From Thiotrichaceae bacterium (GTDB lineage Bacteria > Pseudomonadota > Gammaproteobacteria > Thiotrichales > Thiotrichaceae), in the NCBI GenBank assembly GCA_027008885.1, contig JALVDQ010000013.1:1-5784 (forward strand): 5,784 nt of DNA. The letters run 5' to 3'. Below, piece by piece: positions 1 to 5,780 of the stretch. The first letter of the stretch is position 1, and every line of letters starts with the position of its first letter. The translations under genes and the position numbers were made by a program. The notes under the pieces are model-generated. The model saw only the letters and a list, made by a program, of their open reading frames with translations. It was not told where the DNA came from and made no database searches.

Positions 1-12
1 TTTTAAAAATAA

Positions 13-44
13 ATCCGGAAAGCCAGGACTCTGACTTTCCGGAT
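13..44 (-). terminator. Intrinsic-terminator-like hairpin reading leftward
   Basis: The arms at 13-22 and 35-44 form a perfect 10-bp stem (ATCCGGAAAG / CTTTCCGGAT). After a C/A mismatch at 23/34 the stem extends with 24-26/31-33, closing on a small loop. Read on the minus strand, the stem is followed by TTATTTTTAAAA, a usable U-tract. On the plus strand no T-run follows, so the likely direction is leftward. No minus-strand gene precedes it in this window. It therefore ends either a small RNA or repeat transcript, or sits in the leader of a gene lying off the left edge. The stem is directly visible; terminator function is inferred. Confidence 0.5.
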
Positions 45-126
45 AACTGCGGCTTATATTAAGGTCTGGCTTTATGCAAAATAAATCCGTACAAGATTAG
101 AGGTAATTTTGACCTGATGGAAATTT

Positions 127-150
127 GAGCACCACTGATGAGCGGTGCTT
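127..150. repeat. Short imperfect hairpin beside the left repeat copy
   Basis: AGCACC (128-133) and GGTGCT (144-149) pair perfectly. An A/C mismatch at 134/143 and a further CT/AG pair at 135-136/141-142 leave a GATG loop. Flanking words TTTGAGC (124-130) and GCTTAATCAG (147-156) resemble the TTTGAGC context at the base of the large palindrome near the right edge. This may be a diverged, shortened version of the same element's internal stem. No T-run follows on either strand, so a terminator is unlikely. Confidence 0.4.
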
Positions 151-178
151 AATCAGAGACCAGATAAATCCATCACTA

Positions 179-208
179 TCGCTACGACTCATATTCCCAG
201 GCAGGTTC
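179..208 (-). repeat. Left copy of an inverted dispersed repeat
   Basis: Bases 179-196 are an exact 18-base reverse complement of 5680-5697. Extending the alignment to 179-208 against 5668-5697 gives 27 identities in 30 positions, with differences only at 197, 201 and 206. Similarity fades after about 208 on one side and before 179 on the other. Two 18-base identical copies in a 5.8 kb window are very unlikely by chance, so this is a repeat family shared across the genome or the ends of a former mobile unit. The copies are in opposite orientation and bracket all six genes. No target-site duplication was recognised. Confidence 0.75.
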
Positions 209-222
209 TAATAAGGTAGAAT
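194..222 (+). promoter_or_regulatory. Candidate sigma-70 promoter for the YbjQ-M48 operon
   Basis: TTCCCA (194-199, four of six matches to the -35 consensus) and TAGAAT (217-222, five of six to the -10 consensus) are separated by an ideal 17 bases. This would start transcription near 229, about 22 bases ahead of the first operon gene. The -35 box lies inside the left repeat copy, so the repeat may supply part of the promoter. A weak hairpin (204-210/217-223) overlaps the -10. Prediction by eye only. Confidence 0.3.
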
Positions 223-250
223 CGGATGTCCTTTAAAACCCTGGAAAACT

Positions 251-580
251 ATGTTTATCTCAAATCTGGAAATCATGACGGGTAAAAAAGTCATTAAACA
301 TTTAGGGCTTGTACAGGGGAGTTCTGTGCGGGCGAAACATGCCGGAAAAGATATTATGTCGGGCGTTAAAAATATGTTTGGTGGCGAGTTAACCGCTTAT
401 ACCGAGTTATTGCAGGAATCCCGCGAAGAAGCTACTGAGCGCATGATAAAACAGGCGGAAGCGATTGGCGCGAATGCGGTGCTGAATGTACGCTATTCGA
501 CCTCCAGCATCACTGCGGGTGCAGCCGAAATCTATGTTTACGGTACAGCGGTTATTCTTGATAATAGTGTAGACAGCTAA
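251..580 (+). CDS. YbjQ-family (UPF0145, PF01906-type) protein, cytosolic
   Basis: This 109-residue protein has the length and layout of single-domain YbjQ proteins, annotated as putative heavy-metal-binding although their true role is not established. Visible family features are the N-terminal strand and GKK turn (residues 2-13), the GGELTAY segment (44-50), a charged helix (52-71), the GANAVLNVRY strand (73-82) and the closing YVYGTAV strand (95-101). There is no signal peptide, membrane segment or cysteine pair. The start is the first ATG after an in-frame TAA at 212-214, and it aligns with the usual family N-terminus; only a weak GGAAA precedes it. It is the first gene of a three-gene operon and is followed after four bases by a second YbjQ-domain gene, suggesting hetero-oligomers. 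Family assignment is firm; metal binding is not shown by this sequence. Confidence 0.88.
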   Translation: MFISNLEIMTGKKVIKHLGLVQGSSVRAKHAGKDIMSGVKNMFGGELTAYTELLQESREEATERMIKQAEAIGANAVLNVRYSTSSITAGAAEIYVYGTAVILDNSVDS

Positions 581-584
581 AGCC

Positions 585-1028
585 ATGGAACAACTTTTAA
601 TCACAATGATTCTGGTGACACTAGGTTACTTTTTTGGCAGACGCGCAGAAAAAAAGCACATTAAAAGCATTATAGAACGTGAACAGGTGTTGAATAAACT
701 GCCTGCCATGGCGAGCCGTTTCCCGCCACAGGATGGTGAATACCAGCAGCAACTGGTTTCCGGCAGCGTTGTTATTGCCAATGATTATTTTAAAACCTTT
801 GTGGCAGGTTTGCGTAACCTCTTTGGTGGAAAAATCAGTACCTATGAAACACTGCTGGATCGCGCCAGGCGTGAAGCCGTTTTGCGAATGAAACAGGAAG
901 CACAGCAGCACCAGGCAGAGCTTATTTTTAACGTCAAATATGAAACCTCGAATATTTCAGGTCAATACAATAAAAAAATGCCTGTGATAGAAGTTCATGC
1001 CTATGGCACCGCATTAATAAAATCTTAA
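585..1028 (+). CDS. Membrane-anchored YbjQ-domain protein
   Basis: This 147-residue protein is a paralogue of the preceding gene with about 50 extra N-terminal residues. Residues 3-17 form a short hydrophobic segment, followed by a basic stretch (RRAEKKHIK, 19-27) that should stay in the cytoplasm. The YbjQ domain spans about 55-146. It has a GGKISTY motif (81-87) matching GGELTAY in the neighbour, a helix with DRARREAVLRM (92-102), the strand LIFNVKYET (113-121) and the closing HAYGTAL (138-144). A short insert (GQYNKKMP, 126-133) precedes the last strand. The four-base gap to the upstream stop implies translational coupling. By positive-inside reasoning the domain is probably cytoplasmic at the inner membrane, where it could tether soluble YbjQ subunits. 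Biochemical function is unknown. Confidence 0.85.
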   Translation: MEQLLITMILVTLGYFFGRRAEKKHIKSIIEREQVLNKLPAMASRFPPQDGEYQQQLVSGSVVIANDYFKTFVAGLRNLFGGKISTYETLLDRARREAVLRMKQEAQQHQAELIFNVKYETSNISGQYNKKMPVIEVHAYGTALIKS

Positions 1029-1038
1029 CAAGTATTTT

Positions 1039-1872
1039 ATGTATAAAAACCCAAAAATACCTGAAGGCATAAATAGCAGCAAGGAACACCCCTTAAAAGA
1101 ATTTATTATACTCCTTTCAGGAGCTGTTTTACTTGTCATTATAGCCTCATTAATTCTTGGTTTTTCAGGTAGTTGGCTTGCAGGTAAAATTCCGTTTAGT
1201 GCAGAAACCAAAATTGCCAGCCTCTATGATGTTTCCCAATTTACGGATTCTGAAGATCACCCAAAGATCACACAATATCTACAAAATTTGGCAGACAAAA
1301 TCAGCAAGGCGCAAAACCTGCCCGAAGAAATGAAAATTACCGCGCATTATATGGATAGCGACACCATTAACGCCTTTGCCACACTTGGCGGCAATCTGTT
1401 TATCTACCGTGGTTTGCTGGAAAAAGTAGCGAATGAAAATACTTTGGTGACACTTTTGGGGCATGAAATCGGGCATGTAAAATATCGGCATCCGATCAAG
1501 TCACTGGGACGCGGTGTTGCAGTGAGCATCGCTATGTCAACAATCACAGGCAGTACGGATTCCCAGGTTCTGGGAGAAGCCGGCTTGTTAACAGTTTTGA
1601 AATTTAGTCGTGAAATGGAACAGCAGGCTGATGAAGAAGCGATATCAACATTAAATACGCTCTATGGGCATATTAATGGGGGTGCCGCACTTTTTAAAAT
1701 ATTTCAGAAAATGCGTGAAGATATGGAAACAGGAGAAACACCAGAACTCTTTAGCACTCATCCGCTGGATCAAAGCCGCATTGATCATTTTTCGGAAATG
1801 GCAAAAAAGAACCACTGGCGTGAGACTGGAGAATTAACGCCACTGCCTGATTTTTTTCAAAAAGAATTGTAA
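1039..1872 (+). CDS. M48-family membrane-anchored zinc metallopeptidase
   Basis: The catalytic motif HEIGH (142-146) supplies two zinc ligands (H142, H146) and the general base E143. The third ligand is E194 in REMEQQAD (191-198), the usual M48 second motif. THP at 240-242 with a following R matches the substrate-side loop of Oma1/YcaL/LoiP-like peptidases. One membrane segment lies at about 21-42. The lysine-bearing N-terminus suggests N-in topology and a periplasmic catalytic domain, though this is inference. At 277 residues it is complete and close to small M48C members, without TPR repeats. The start is the first ATG after an in-frame TAA at 1018-1020, ten bases after the second YbjQ gene; no clear Shine-Dalgarno sequence is seen, so coupling is likely. 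Known relatives degrade misfolded envelope proteins; the substrate here is unknown. Confidence 0.9.
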   Translation: MYKNPKIPEGINSSKEHPLKEFIILLSGAVLLVIIASLILGFSGSWLAGKIPFSAETKIASLYDVSQFTDSEDHPKITQYLQNLADKISKAQNLPEEMKITAHYMDSDTINAFATLGGNLFIYRGLLEKVANENTLVTLLGHEIGHVKYRHPIKSLGRGVAVSIAMSTITGSTDSQVLGEAGLLTVLKFSREMEQQADEEAISTLNTLYGHINGGAALFKIFQKMREDMETGETPELFSTHPLDQSRIDHFSEMAKKNHWRETGELTPLPDFFQKEL

Positions 1873-1889
1873 CTACTCGGCTTGCCCTC

Positions 1890-1968
1890 TATTTTGCCAA
1901 TAGCTGCGTTAAAAGTGCTCATTTATACTTATAAACTACGCGCTTTTGCCTTACTCTTGACAAAAATA
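1890..1968. repeat. Long imperfect palindrome between the M48 gene and djlA
   Basis: The two halves pair around a CT loop at 1928-1929. The helices are TTTATA/TATAAA (1922-1927/1930-1935), AAAAGTGC/GCGCTTTT (1911-1918/1940-1947, one G-T wobble), the interrupted pairing 1896-1903/1954-1961, and TTTT/AAAA (1892-1895/1962-1965). Small bulges and mismatches separate them. The structure starts 17 bases after the M48 stop and contains no reading frame worth calling. Its size and position suggest a dispersed intergenic palindrome of the BIME or MITE kind. It could stabilise or end the upstream mRNA, although it lacks the compact GC stem and U-tract of a standard terminator. Confidence 0.6.
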
Positions 1969-1987
1969 ATGCACTCTAATTGTGAAG

Positions 1988-2017
1988 TTAAATTCTTAAC
2001 CGTGAAGAGTATATAAT
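1988..2017 (+). promoter_or_regulatory. Candidate djlA promoter
   Basis: TATAAT at 2012-2017 is a perfect -10 box. The best -35 match, TTAAAT (1988-1993), is weak and sits at an 18-base spacing. Transcription would start near 2024, giving a leader of roughly 58 bases. That leader includes GTTTATT (2023-2029) and its exact complement AATAAAC (2070-2076), just ahead of the start codon, so a long-range stem could partly mask the ribosome site. The -10 is seen directly; use in the cell is inferred. Confidence 0.45.
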
Positions 2018-2081
2018 GCTGAGTTTATTATTGCGCCATCCCTTAGCTTGAAGTAGCTGAACTTAACACAATAAACCCGAT

Positions 2082-2945
2082 ATGAAATTTATTAAATATA
2101 TTACTGCCATCCTGTTTTACTACCTCTTCGGTCACAGTCTTTTTATGGGCTTTATCGGGCTACTCGTTGGAAGCTTCATAAGCTTCAAGCTTTCCGGCGG
2201 GTTAATTGGACAGCTCAGCGGCTTTGGCAATGTTGGCGGCATAACGGGTATCAAAACCGAACGTCAATCAGTCTTTTTTAAAACAGCCTTTACATTGATG
2301 GGGAAAATCGCCAAGGCGGATGGACGCGTCTCGGAACAGGAAATTGCCCATGTAGAAAACTTTATGGCACAGCTCAATATGAGTGCGAGCCACCGCAAAC
2401 AGGCAATCAGTTATTTCAAGACAGGAGCACAGCCTGACTATAATATTGAACCATTGCTACAGGAATTTAACGCGGCAACGCTGAGCTCTCCAAATTTAAA
2501 GCAGATGTTGATGATTTATCTGCTACGGGTTGCCGTGGCTGATGGACAACTGCACCAGAATGAAACACAGGTAATGCACCAGATTGCCAGACAACTGGGT
2601 TTCTCTGAAGAGGCTTTTGCACAGCTTATGGCAATGATCCAGGGACAGGATCAATTTGCAGGCGGTGCTTATCAACAGTATAACAGAGCTGGCAGAGGTT
2701 CTTCTGCGGGTAGTAGCTATACTTCCGAAAGCGCAATTGATGCGGCTTATCAGGCTCTTGGTGTCTCCAAAGAAAACAGCGATGCGGAAATTAAAAAAGC
2801 CTATCGCCGTCTGGTGCGTGAATATCATCCAGATAAGCTCATGGGGCAGGGTTTACCGGAAGCAATGATAAAAGAAGCCACTGAACGCTCACAAGAAATA
2901 CAAGCTGCTTATGATTTAATCAAAAAAAATCGTGGAATGAAGTAG
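2082..2945 (+). CDS. djlA: Co-chaperone DjlA (TerB-like plus C-terminal J domain)
   Basis: DjlA is an inner-membrane J-protein that stimulates the DnaK ATPase. In enterobacteria it is linked to envelope stress and capsule (Rcs) signalling. All three parts are present: a single membrane segment at about 7-37, with glycines spaced as in DjlA dimerising segments; a TerB-like helical domain (about 60-190) with the paired acidic motifs ADGRVSEQE (79-87) and ADGQLHQNE (153-161); a Gly/Ser/Tyr-rich linker (about 191-216); and a C-terminal J domain (about 218-287) with HPD at 249-251 and the QEIQAAYDLIK helix (271-281). At 287 residues it is near the E. coli length of 271. The domain order and the ending (NRGMK) fit DjlA rather than other J-proteins. 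The start follows an in-frame TAA at 2064-2066. It is probably transcribed alone from its own promoter. Confidence 0.95.
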   Translation: MKFIKYITAILFYYLFGHSLFMGFIGLLVGSFISFKLSGGLIGQLSGFGNVGGITGIKTERQSVFFKTAFTLMGKIAKADGRVSEQEIAHVENFMAQLNMSASHRKQAISYFKTGAQPDYNIEPLLQEFNAATLSSPNLKQMLMIYLLRVAVADGQLHQNETQVMHQIARQLGFSEEAFAQLMAMIQGQDQFAGGAYQQYNRAGRGSSAGSSYTSESAIDAAYQALGVSKENSDAEIKKAYRRLVREYHPDKLMGQGLPEAMIKEATERSQEIQAAYDLIKKNRGMK

Positions 2946-2986
2946 AATGTAGCCTATCAAGTTATTTTACTTGGAACTATTTGGTC

Positions 2987-3011
2987 GTATTTAACTCAAT
3001 AGGTTAAATAC
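2987..3011. promoter_or_regulatory. Perfect AT-rich dyad upstream of the DUF1800 gene
   Basis: GTATTTAAC (2987-2995) and GTTAAATAC (3003-3011) are exact reverse complements around a 7-base spacer. The dyad lies 42 bases after the djlA stop and 56 bases before the DUF1800 start. No T-run follows on either strand, so a terminator is unlikely. The size and symmetry suit an operator for a dimeric regulator, with the AT-rich stretch 3012-3050 available for a promoter, but no convincing -35/-10 pair was found there. Confidence 0.35.
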
Positions 3012-3067
3012 AAAAGGCAATAATAATAAAAATATTCATTATATATGTACGATACGGGGTTTAGAAA

Positions 3068-4363
3068 ATGGGGAAACTAGGCTTTAGTGACGCGCGACAT
3101 TTAGTTGCACGCACTGGAATGGGCGCAGAGTGGGGGACAATTCAGCGCTATCAAAATATTTCAAGGCAAAAAGCGATTCATCATCTGTTAAATAATCGTG
3201 ATATGCATCTGGCGCAGCCTCCGCGCATGAGTTCATGGAATAAAATGGTCAACCTGCGCAGCAATATGCAACGCAAAAAAATGGTCAGGCGCATTTCCAG
3301 GGTTGAAGGCAAAAAATTGCAGGACTGGTGGGTGAACCACATGCTCACTACACGCTCTCCGTTTCTGGAGCGTATGACACTTTTCTGGCACAACCACTTT
3401 CCATCATCAATTGACAAAACTCAGCAAGCCAGCTTTCTGCATCAACAAAATCTGCTCTTGCGCAGGCACGCACTTGGCAACTTTGGCAAAATGCTGCACG
3501 CCATCGCCAAAGACCCTGCGATGCTGGTTTACCTTGATGGTTACAAAAGCACCAAGGATGAACCCAATGAAAATTTTGGGCGCGAGCTACTGGAGCTTTT
3601 TACCATTGGCATTGGTCACTACAGCGAAAAAGATATGCGCGAAGCAGCACGAGCCTTTACCGGCTGGGGGATTGATGATCATAGCGGGCGCTATGTCTTT
3701 CGTGCAAAAGATCACGATCACGGCACCAAGACATTTCTTGGCAAACGTGGCAATCTGAATGGTGACCACATCATAAACATTCTGCTCAAACACCCGCGTA
3801 CCGCAGAGCGCATTGCGGAAAAAATGTGGCATGAATTTATCAATGTTTCCAACCCGGACAAACGTGTCACCAGACAATGGGCGCAGGTTTTCAGGGCATC
3901 AAACTACGACATTCCTACCCTGCTGAAGGCAGTGTTCAACAGCCCCGCCTTTTGGGCAAAGGAAAACCGTGGCGCATTAATCAAATCACCGATTGATCTG
4001 ACCATTGGAACACTACGCGCCCTGCCCTATACACCCAACAGACTGGATATTGCGCATAACCTCAGTATTATGGGACAGGGTGTTTTCGCCCACCCCAGCG
4101 TCAAAGGCTGGGCAGGAGGCAAAGACTGGATAAGTACGCAGTCACTTTTAATACGCAGCTCACTGATGACCAGTCTGGCGCGTGGCAATTTGAATGAGCG
4201 TCACTACAAAAGCAAAGTCGCGCAAATGTTGCCAAACATACCTGCCAATAAAATGCGCGAATGGCTATTGGCTATCCCCCCCTTGCAGGCAGCACCACAG
4301 AAACCCGGGGTACAGCGATTGGCGAGAGCACTGGTTCTTGATCCTGCTTATCAGGTGGTTTAA
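3068..4363 (+). CDS. DUF1800 family protein without export signal
   Basis: This 431-residue protein carries the hallmarks of DUF1800. In order they are: the N-terminal FSDARHLVARTGMGA (6-20), LFWHNHF (105-111), NENFGRELLELFTIGIG (167-183), DMREAARAFTGW (189-200), HGTKTFLG (218-225) followed by NGDHIINILL (231-240), KSPIDL (306-311), the tryptophan/glycine motif HPSVKGWAGGKDW (342-354), and an ending ALVLDPAY typical of the family. No biochemical role is established. The start is fixed: an in-frame TAG lies at 3062-3064, one codon upstream, and the family motif begins by residue 6, so no signal peptide fits. GGGG at 3056-3059 is a weak ribosome site. The adjacent DUF1501 gene follows after 92 bases. 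Such pairs recur in many bacteria and are thought to act together. Confidence 0.92.
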   Translation: MGKLGFSDARHLVARTGMGAEWGTIQRYQNISRQKAIHHLLNNRDMHLAQPPRMSSWNKMVNLRSNMQRKKMVRRISRVEGKKLQDWWVNHMLTTRSPFLERMTLFWHNHFPSSIDKTQQASFLHQQNLLLRRHALGNFGKMLHAIAKDPAMLVYLDGYKSTKDEPNENFGRELLELFTIGIGHYSEKDMREAARAFTGWGIDDHSGRYVFRAKDHDHGTKTFLGKRGNLNGDHIINILLKHPRTAERIAEKMWHEFINVSNPDKRVTRQWAQVFRASNYDIPTLLKAVFNSPAFWAKENRGALIKSPIDLTIGTLRALPYTPNRLDIAHNLSIMGQGVFAHPSVKGWAGGKDWISTQSLLIRSSLMTSLARGNLNERHYKSKVAQMLPNIPANKMREWLLAIPPLQAAPQKPGVQRLARALVLDPAYQVV

Positions 4364-4455
4364 AAAAATATATCAAAAACAGGGGGGATGGGTATTGGTT
4401 TGCCAATGTTTGTCAAACTGCAACCTTATCCTCCGATTAATGGGGACATTAAAAA

Positions 4456-5622
4456 ATGGATCGTAGAGACTTTTTAAAATACGCGGGCTTTGTTACCGCA
4501 TCAGGCACAGTACCGCTTCTTACGCCTGAAATGTTATTCGCGGCAAATAACCAGCGGCAAAACCGTATTGTGGTGCTGGTGGAACTCAAGGGCGGTAATG
4601 ATGGCTTTAATACACTGGTTCGCTTTAAGGATGAACTCTATTACAAATACCGTCCGCGTATTGCCATAAAGGAAAGACAGGTACTTAAACTAAATAAGGA
4701 AGTCGGTCTGCACCCACGCATGAAGGCGCTCATGCCACTCTGGAATGCAGGTCAAATGGCATGGATTGAAGGAGTCGGCTATCCTGATCCGATTCTTTCC
4801 CATTTCCGCTCAATTGATATCTGGGATTCTGCCTCCAGCTCAAACCAGTATATCAAGGATGGCTGGCTTTCCCGGGTACTTCCAAAATACAAAAAAGGCT
4901 TGCACGGAATTGCACTGAACAAGGGTCAGGCAGAACTGGGACCACTTGCCAGTCAAAATCTGAACAGCGTAACAATGCAAAACCCGCGAACCTTTTTGAA
5001 ACAGATCAGGCGCATTAACGATGTCAGACCAGTCCATCAAAACCCGGCGATTGCACACATTAGTCAAACGCAGCATCAATTGTTTAATGTGGGAGAACAG
5101 ATCGTTGAACGCATGGGACGCAGAATAAAACATTCTGGCGTAAGATTTTCAAAAGGAGTCCTCGGACATAGCCTCGAATCCGTTGCCGAAATGATTATTA
5201 ACGGCGTAGACGCGCCCGTTTACAAGGTAACACAAGACGGTTTTGACACACACTCGGGACAACGTGGAGCACAGGATAACGGGCTTTACCACCTTGCAAA
5301 CGGACTGGCATCATTCCATCAGGCAATGCAGCGAACAGGATTATGGAACAATGTATTAGTCGTCACCTATTCTGAATTTGGCAGGCGCGCAAAAGAAAAT
5401 CGCGGTGGCGGAACCGATCACGGCACCGCATCATCACACATGATCCTGGGTGGCAAGGTACGCGGTGGCATCTACGGCAAACACCCTAACCTTGCCCGTC
5501 TGGATGGCAATGGAAATGTGCATCATACTACTGACTTCAGATCCATATATGCGACTCTGGCACAACGCTGGTGGGGTCAAGCCAGCCCCTGGAAGGGACA
5601 CAAACTGATTCCGTTTGTTTAA
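4456..5622 (+). CDS. DUF1501 family protein with Tat signal
   Basis: This 388-residue protein starts with a twin-arginine signal: RRDFLK at residues 3-8, a modest hydrophobic stretch (about 9-28) and a likely cleavage near LFAAN (27-31). It is therefore probably folded, perhaps with a metal, before export to the periplasm. DUF1501 belongs to the alkaline-phosphatase/sulfatase-like fold group. Visible conserved blocks are ELKGGNDGFNTLV (43-55), SHFRSIDIWDSA (115-126), GFDTHSGQ (262-269), SEFGRRAKEN (306-315), GGGTDHGTASSH (317-328) and DFRSIYATL (360-368). The Asp and His residues in these blocks are plausible metal ligands by fold analogy, but no enzyme activity is established. An in-frame TAA at 4450-4452 fixes the start, and GGGGA at 4442-4446 gives a good ribosome site at nine bases. 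It probably shares a transcript with the DUF1800 gene. Confidence 0.93.
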   Translation: MDRRDFLKYAGFVTASGTVPLLTPEMLFAANNQRQNRIVVLVELKGGNDGFNTLVRFKDELYYKYRPRIAIKERQVLKLNKEVGLHPRMKALMPLWNAGQMAWIEGVGYPDPILSHFRSIDIWDSASSSNQYIKDGWLSRVLPKYKKGLHGIALNKGQAELGPLASQNLNSVTMQNPRTFLKQIRRINDVRPVHQNPAIAHISQTQHQLFNVGEQIVERMGRRIKHSGVRFSKGVLGHSLESVAEMIINGVDAPVYKVTQDGFDTHSGQRGAQDNGLYHLANGLASFHQAMQRTGLWNNVLVVTYSEFGRRAKENRGGGTDHGTASSHMILGGKVRGGIYGKHPNLARLDGNGNVHHTTDFRSIYATLAQRWWGQASPWKGHKLIPFV

Positions 5623-5667
5623 TTAAGGTCACTAATTTTTTCAAAAGCCTGTTCAGGGAACCGCTAG

Positions 5668-5697
5668 GAGCCTGTCTGAGAATATGAGTCGTAGCGA
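5668..5697 (+). repeat. Right copy of the inverted dispersed repeat
   Basis: This is the mate of the left copy, in opposite orientation, with the exact 18-base core at 5680-5697. It starts 45 bases after the DUF1501 stop. A partial direct repeat precedes it: AGCCTGT occurs at 5646-5652 and again at 5669-5675, each followed by a CAGGGAA/CTGAGAA-like word. The repeat leads straight into the long palindrome that runs to the right edge, so the two are probably parts of a single element. Confidence 0.7.
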
Positions 5698-5713
5698 GGG
5701 AAAGCTGATTTGA

Positions 5714-5780
5714 GCTAGATTTTTTATCAATTTGAGGCGAATAGTTGTTCTATTTAACGAAAATTGAGGGAAAATCTAGC
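5714..5780. repeat. Long near-perfect palindrome at the right edge
   Basis: The segment is symmetric about 5747. GCTAGATTTT (5714-5723) pairs with AAAATCTAGC (5771-5780), TCAATTT (5727-5733) with AAATTGA (5761-5767), and AATAG (5740-5744) with CTATT (5750-5754), around a TTGTT loop. Three-base mismatched stretches fall at mirrored positions. Beyond it, TTTGAGCTAG on the left is matched by CTAGCCAAA on the right with one bulge, so pairing continues past the window end. It fits a palindromic repeat element such as a MITE or the end of an insertion sequence; no transposase is visible. Confidence 0.7.

Noticed and set aside
135..141. CTGATGA, the core word of hammerhead ribozymes
   Set aside because: No correctly placed GAAA, cleavage triplet and third stem could be arranged around it in any permutation; the word sits inside a simple hairpin.
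1957..1962. Perfect TTGACA -35 box upstream of djlA
   Set aside because: The -10 position 17 bases on reads TTGTGA, and the only good TATAAT is about 49 bases downstream; the word is part of the palindrome arm.
2523..2828. Minus-strand open frame inside djlA
   Set aside because: Antisense shadow of a strongly conserved gene; cysteine- and serine-rich translation without family features.
4364..4455. Possible small gene or terminator between the DUF1800 and DUF1501 genes
   Set aside because: Only short competing stems (ATTGG/CCAAT at 4394-4407, GTTTG/CAAAC at 4398-4418), no T-run and no convincing reading frame; most likely an intra-operon spacer.
4194..4466. Open frame overlapping the DUF1800 end, suggesting a frameshifted extension
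   Set aside because: The DUF1800 protein already ends with the usual family C-terminus, and the overlapping frame has no recognisable domain.
5621..5640. Terminator for the DUF1501 gene (AATTA/TAATT followed by Ts)
   Set aside because: A five-base AT-only stem is too weak to call, even with the short T-run after it.
179..5697. The whole window as a transposon or defence island
   Set aside because: No transposase, integrase, nuclease or recognised defence domain is present, no target duplication was found, and djlA is a standard chromosomal gene.
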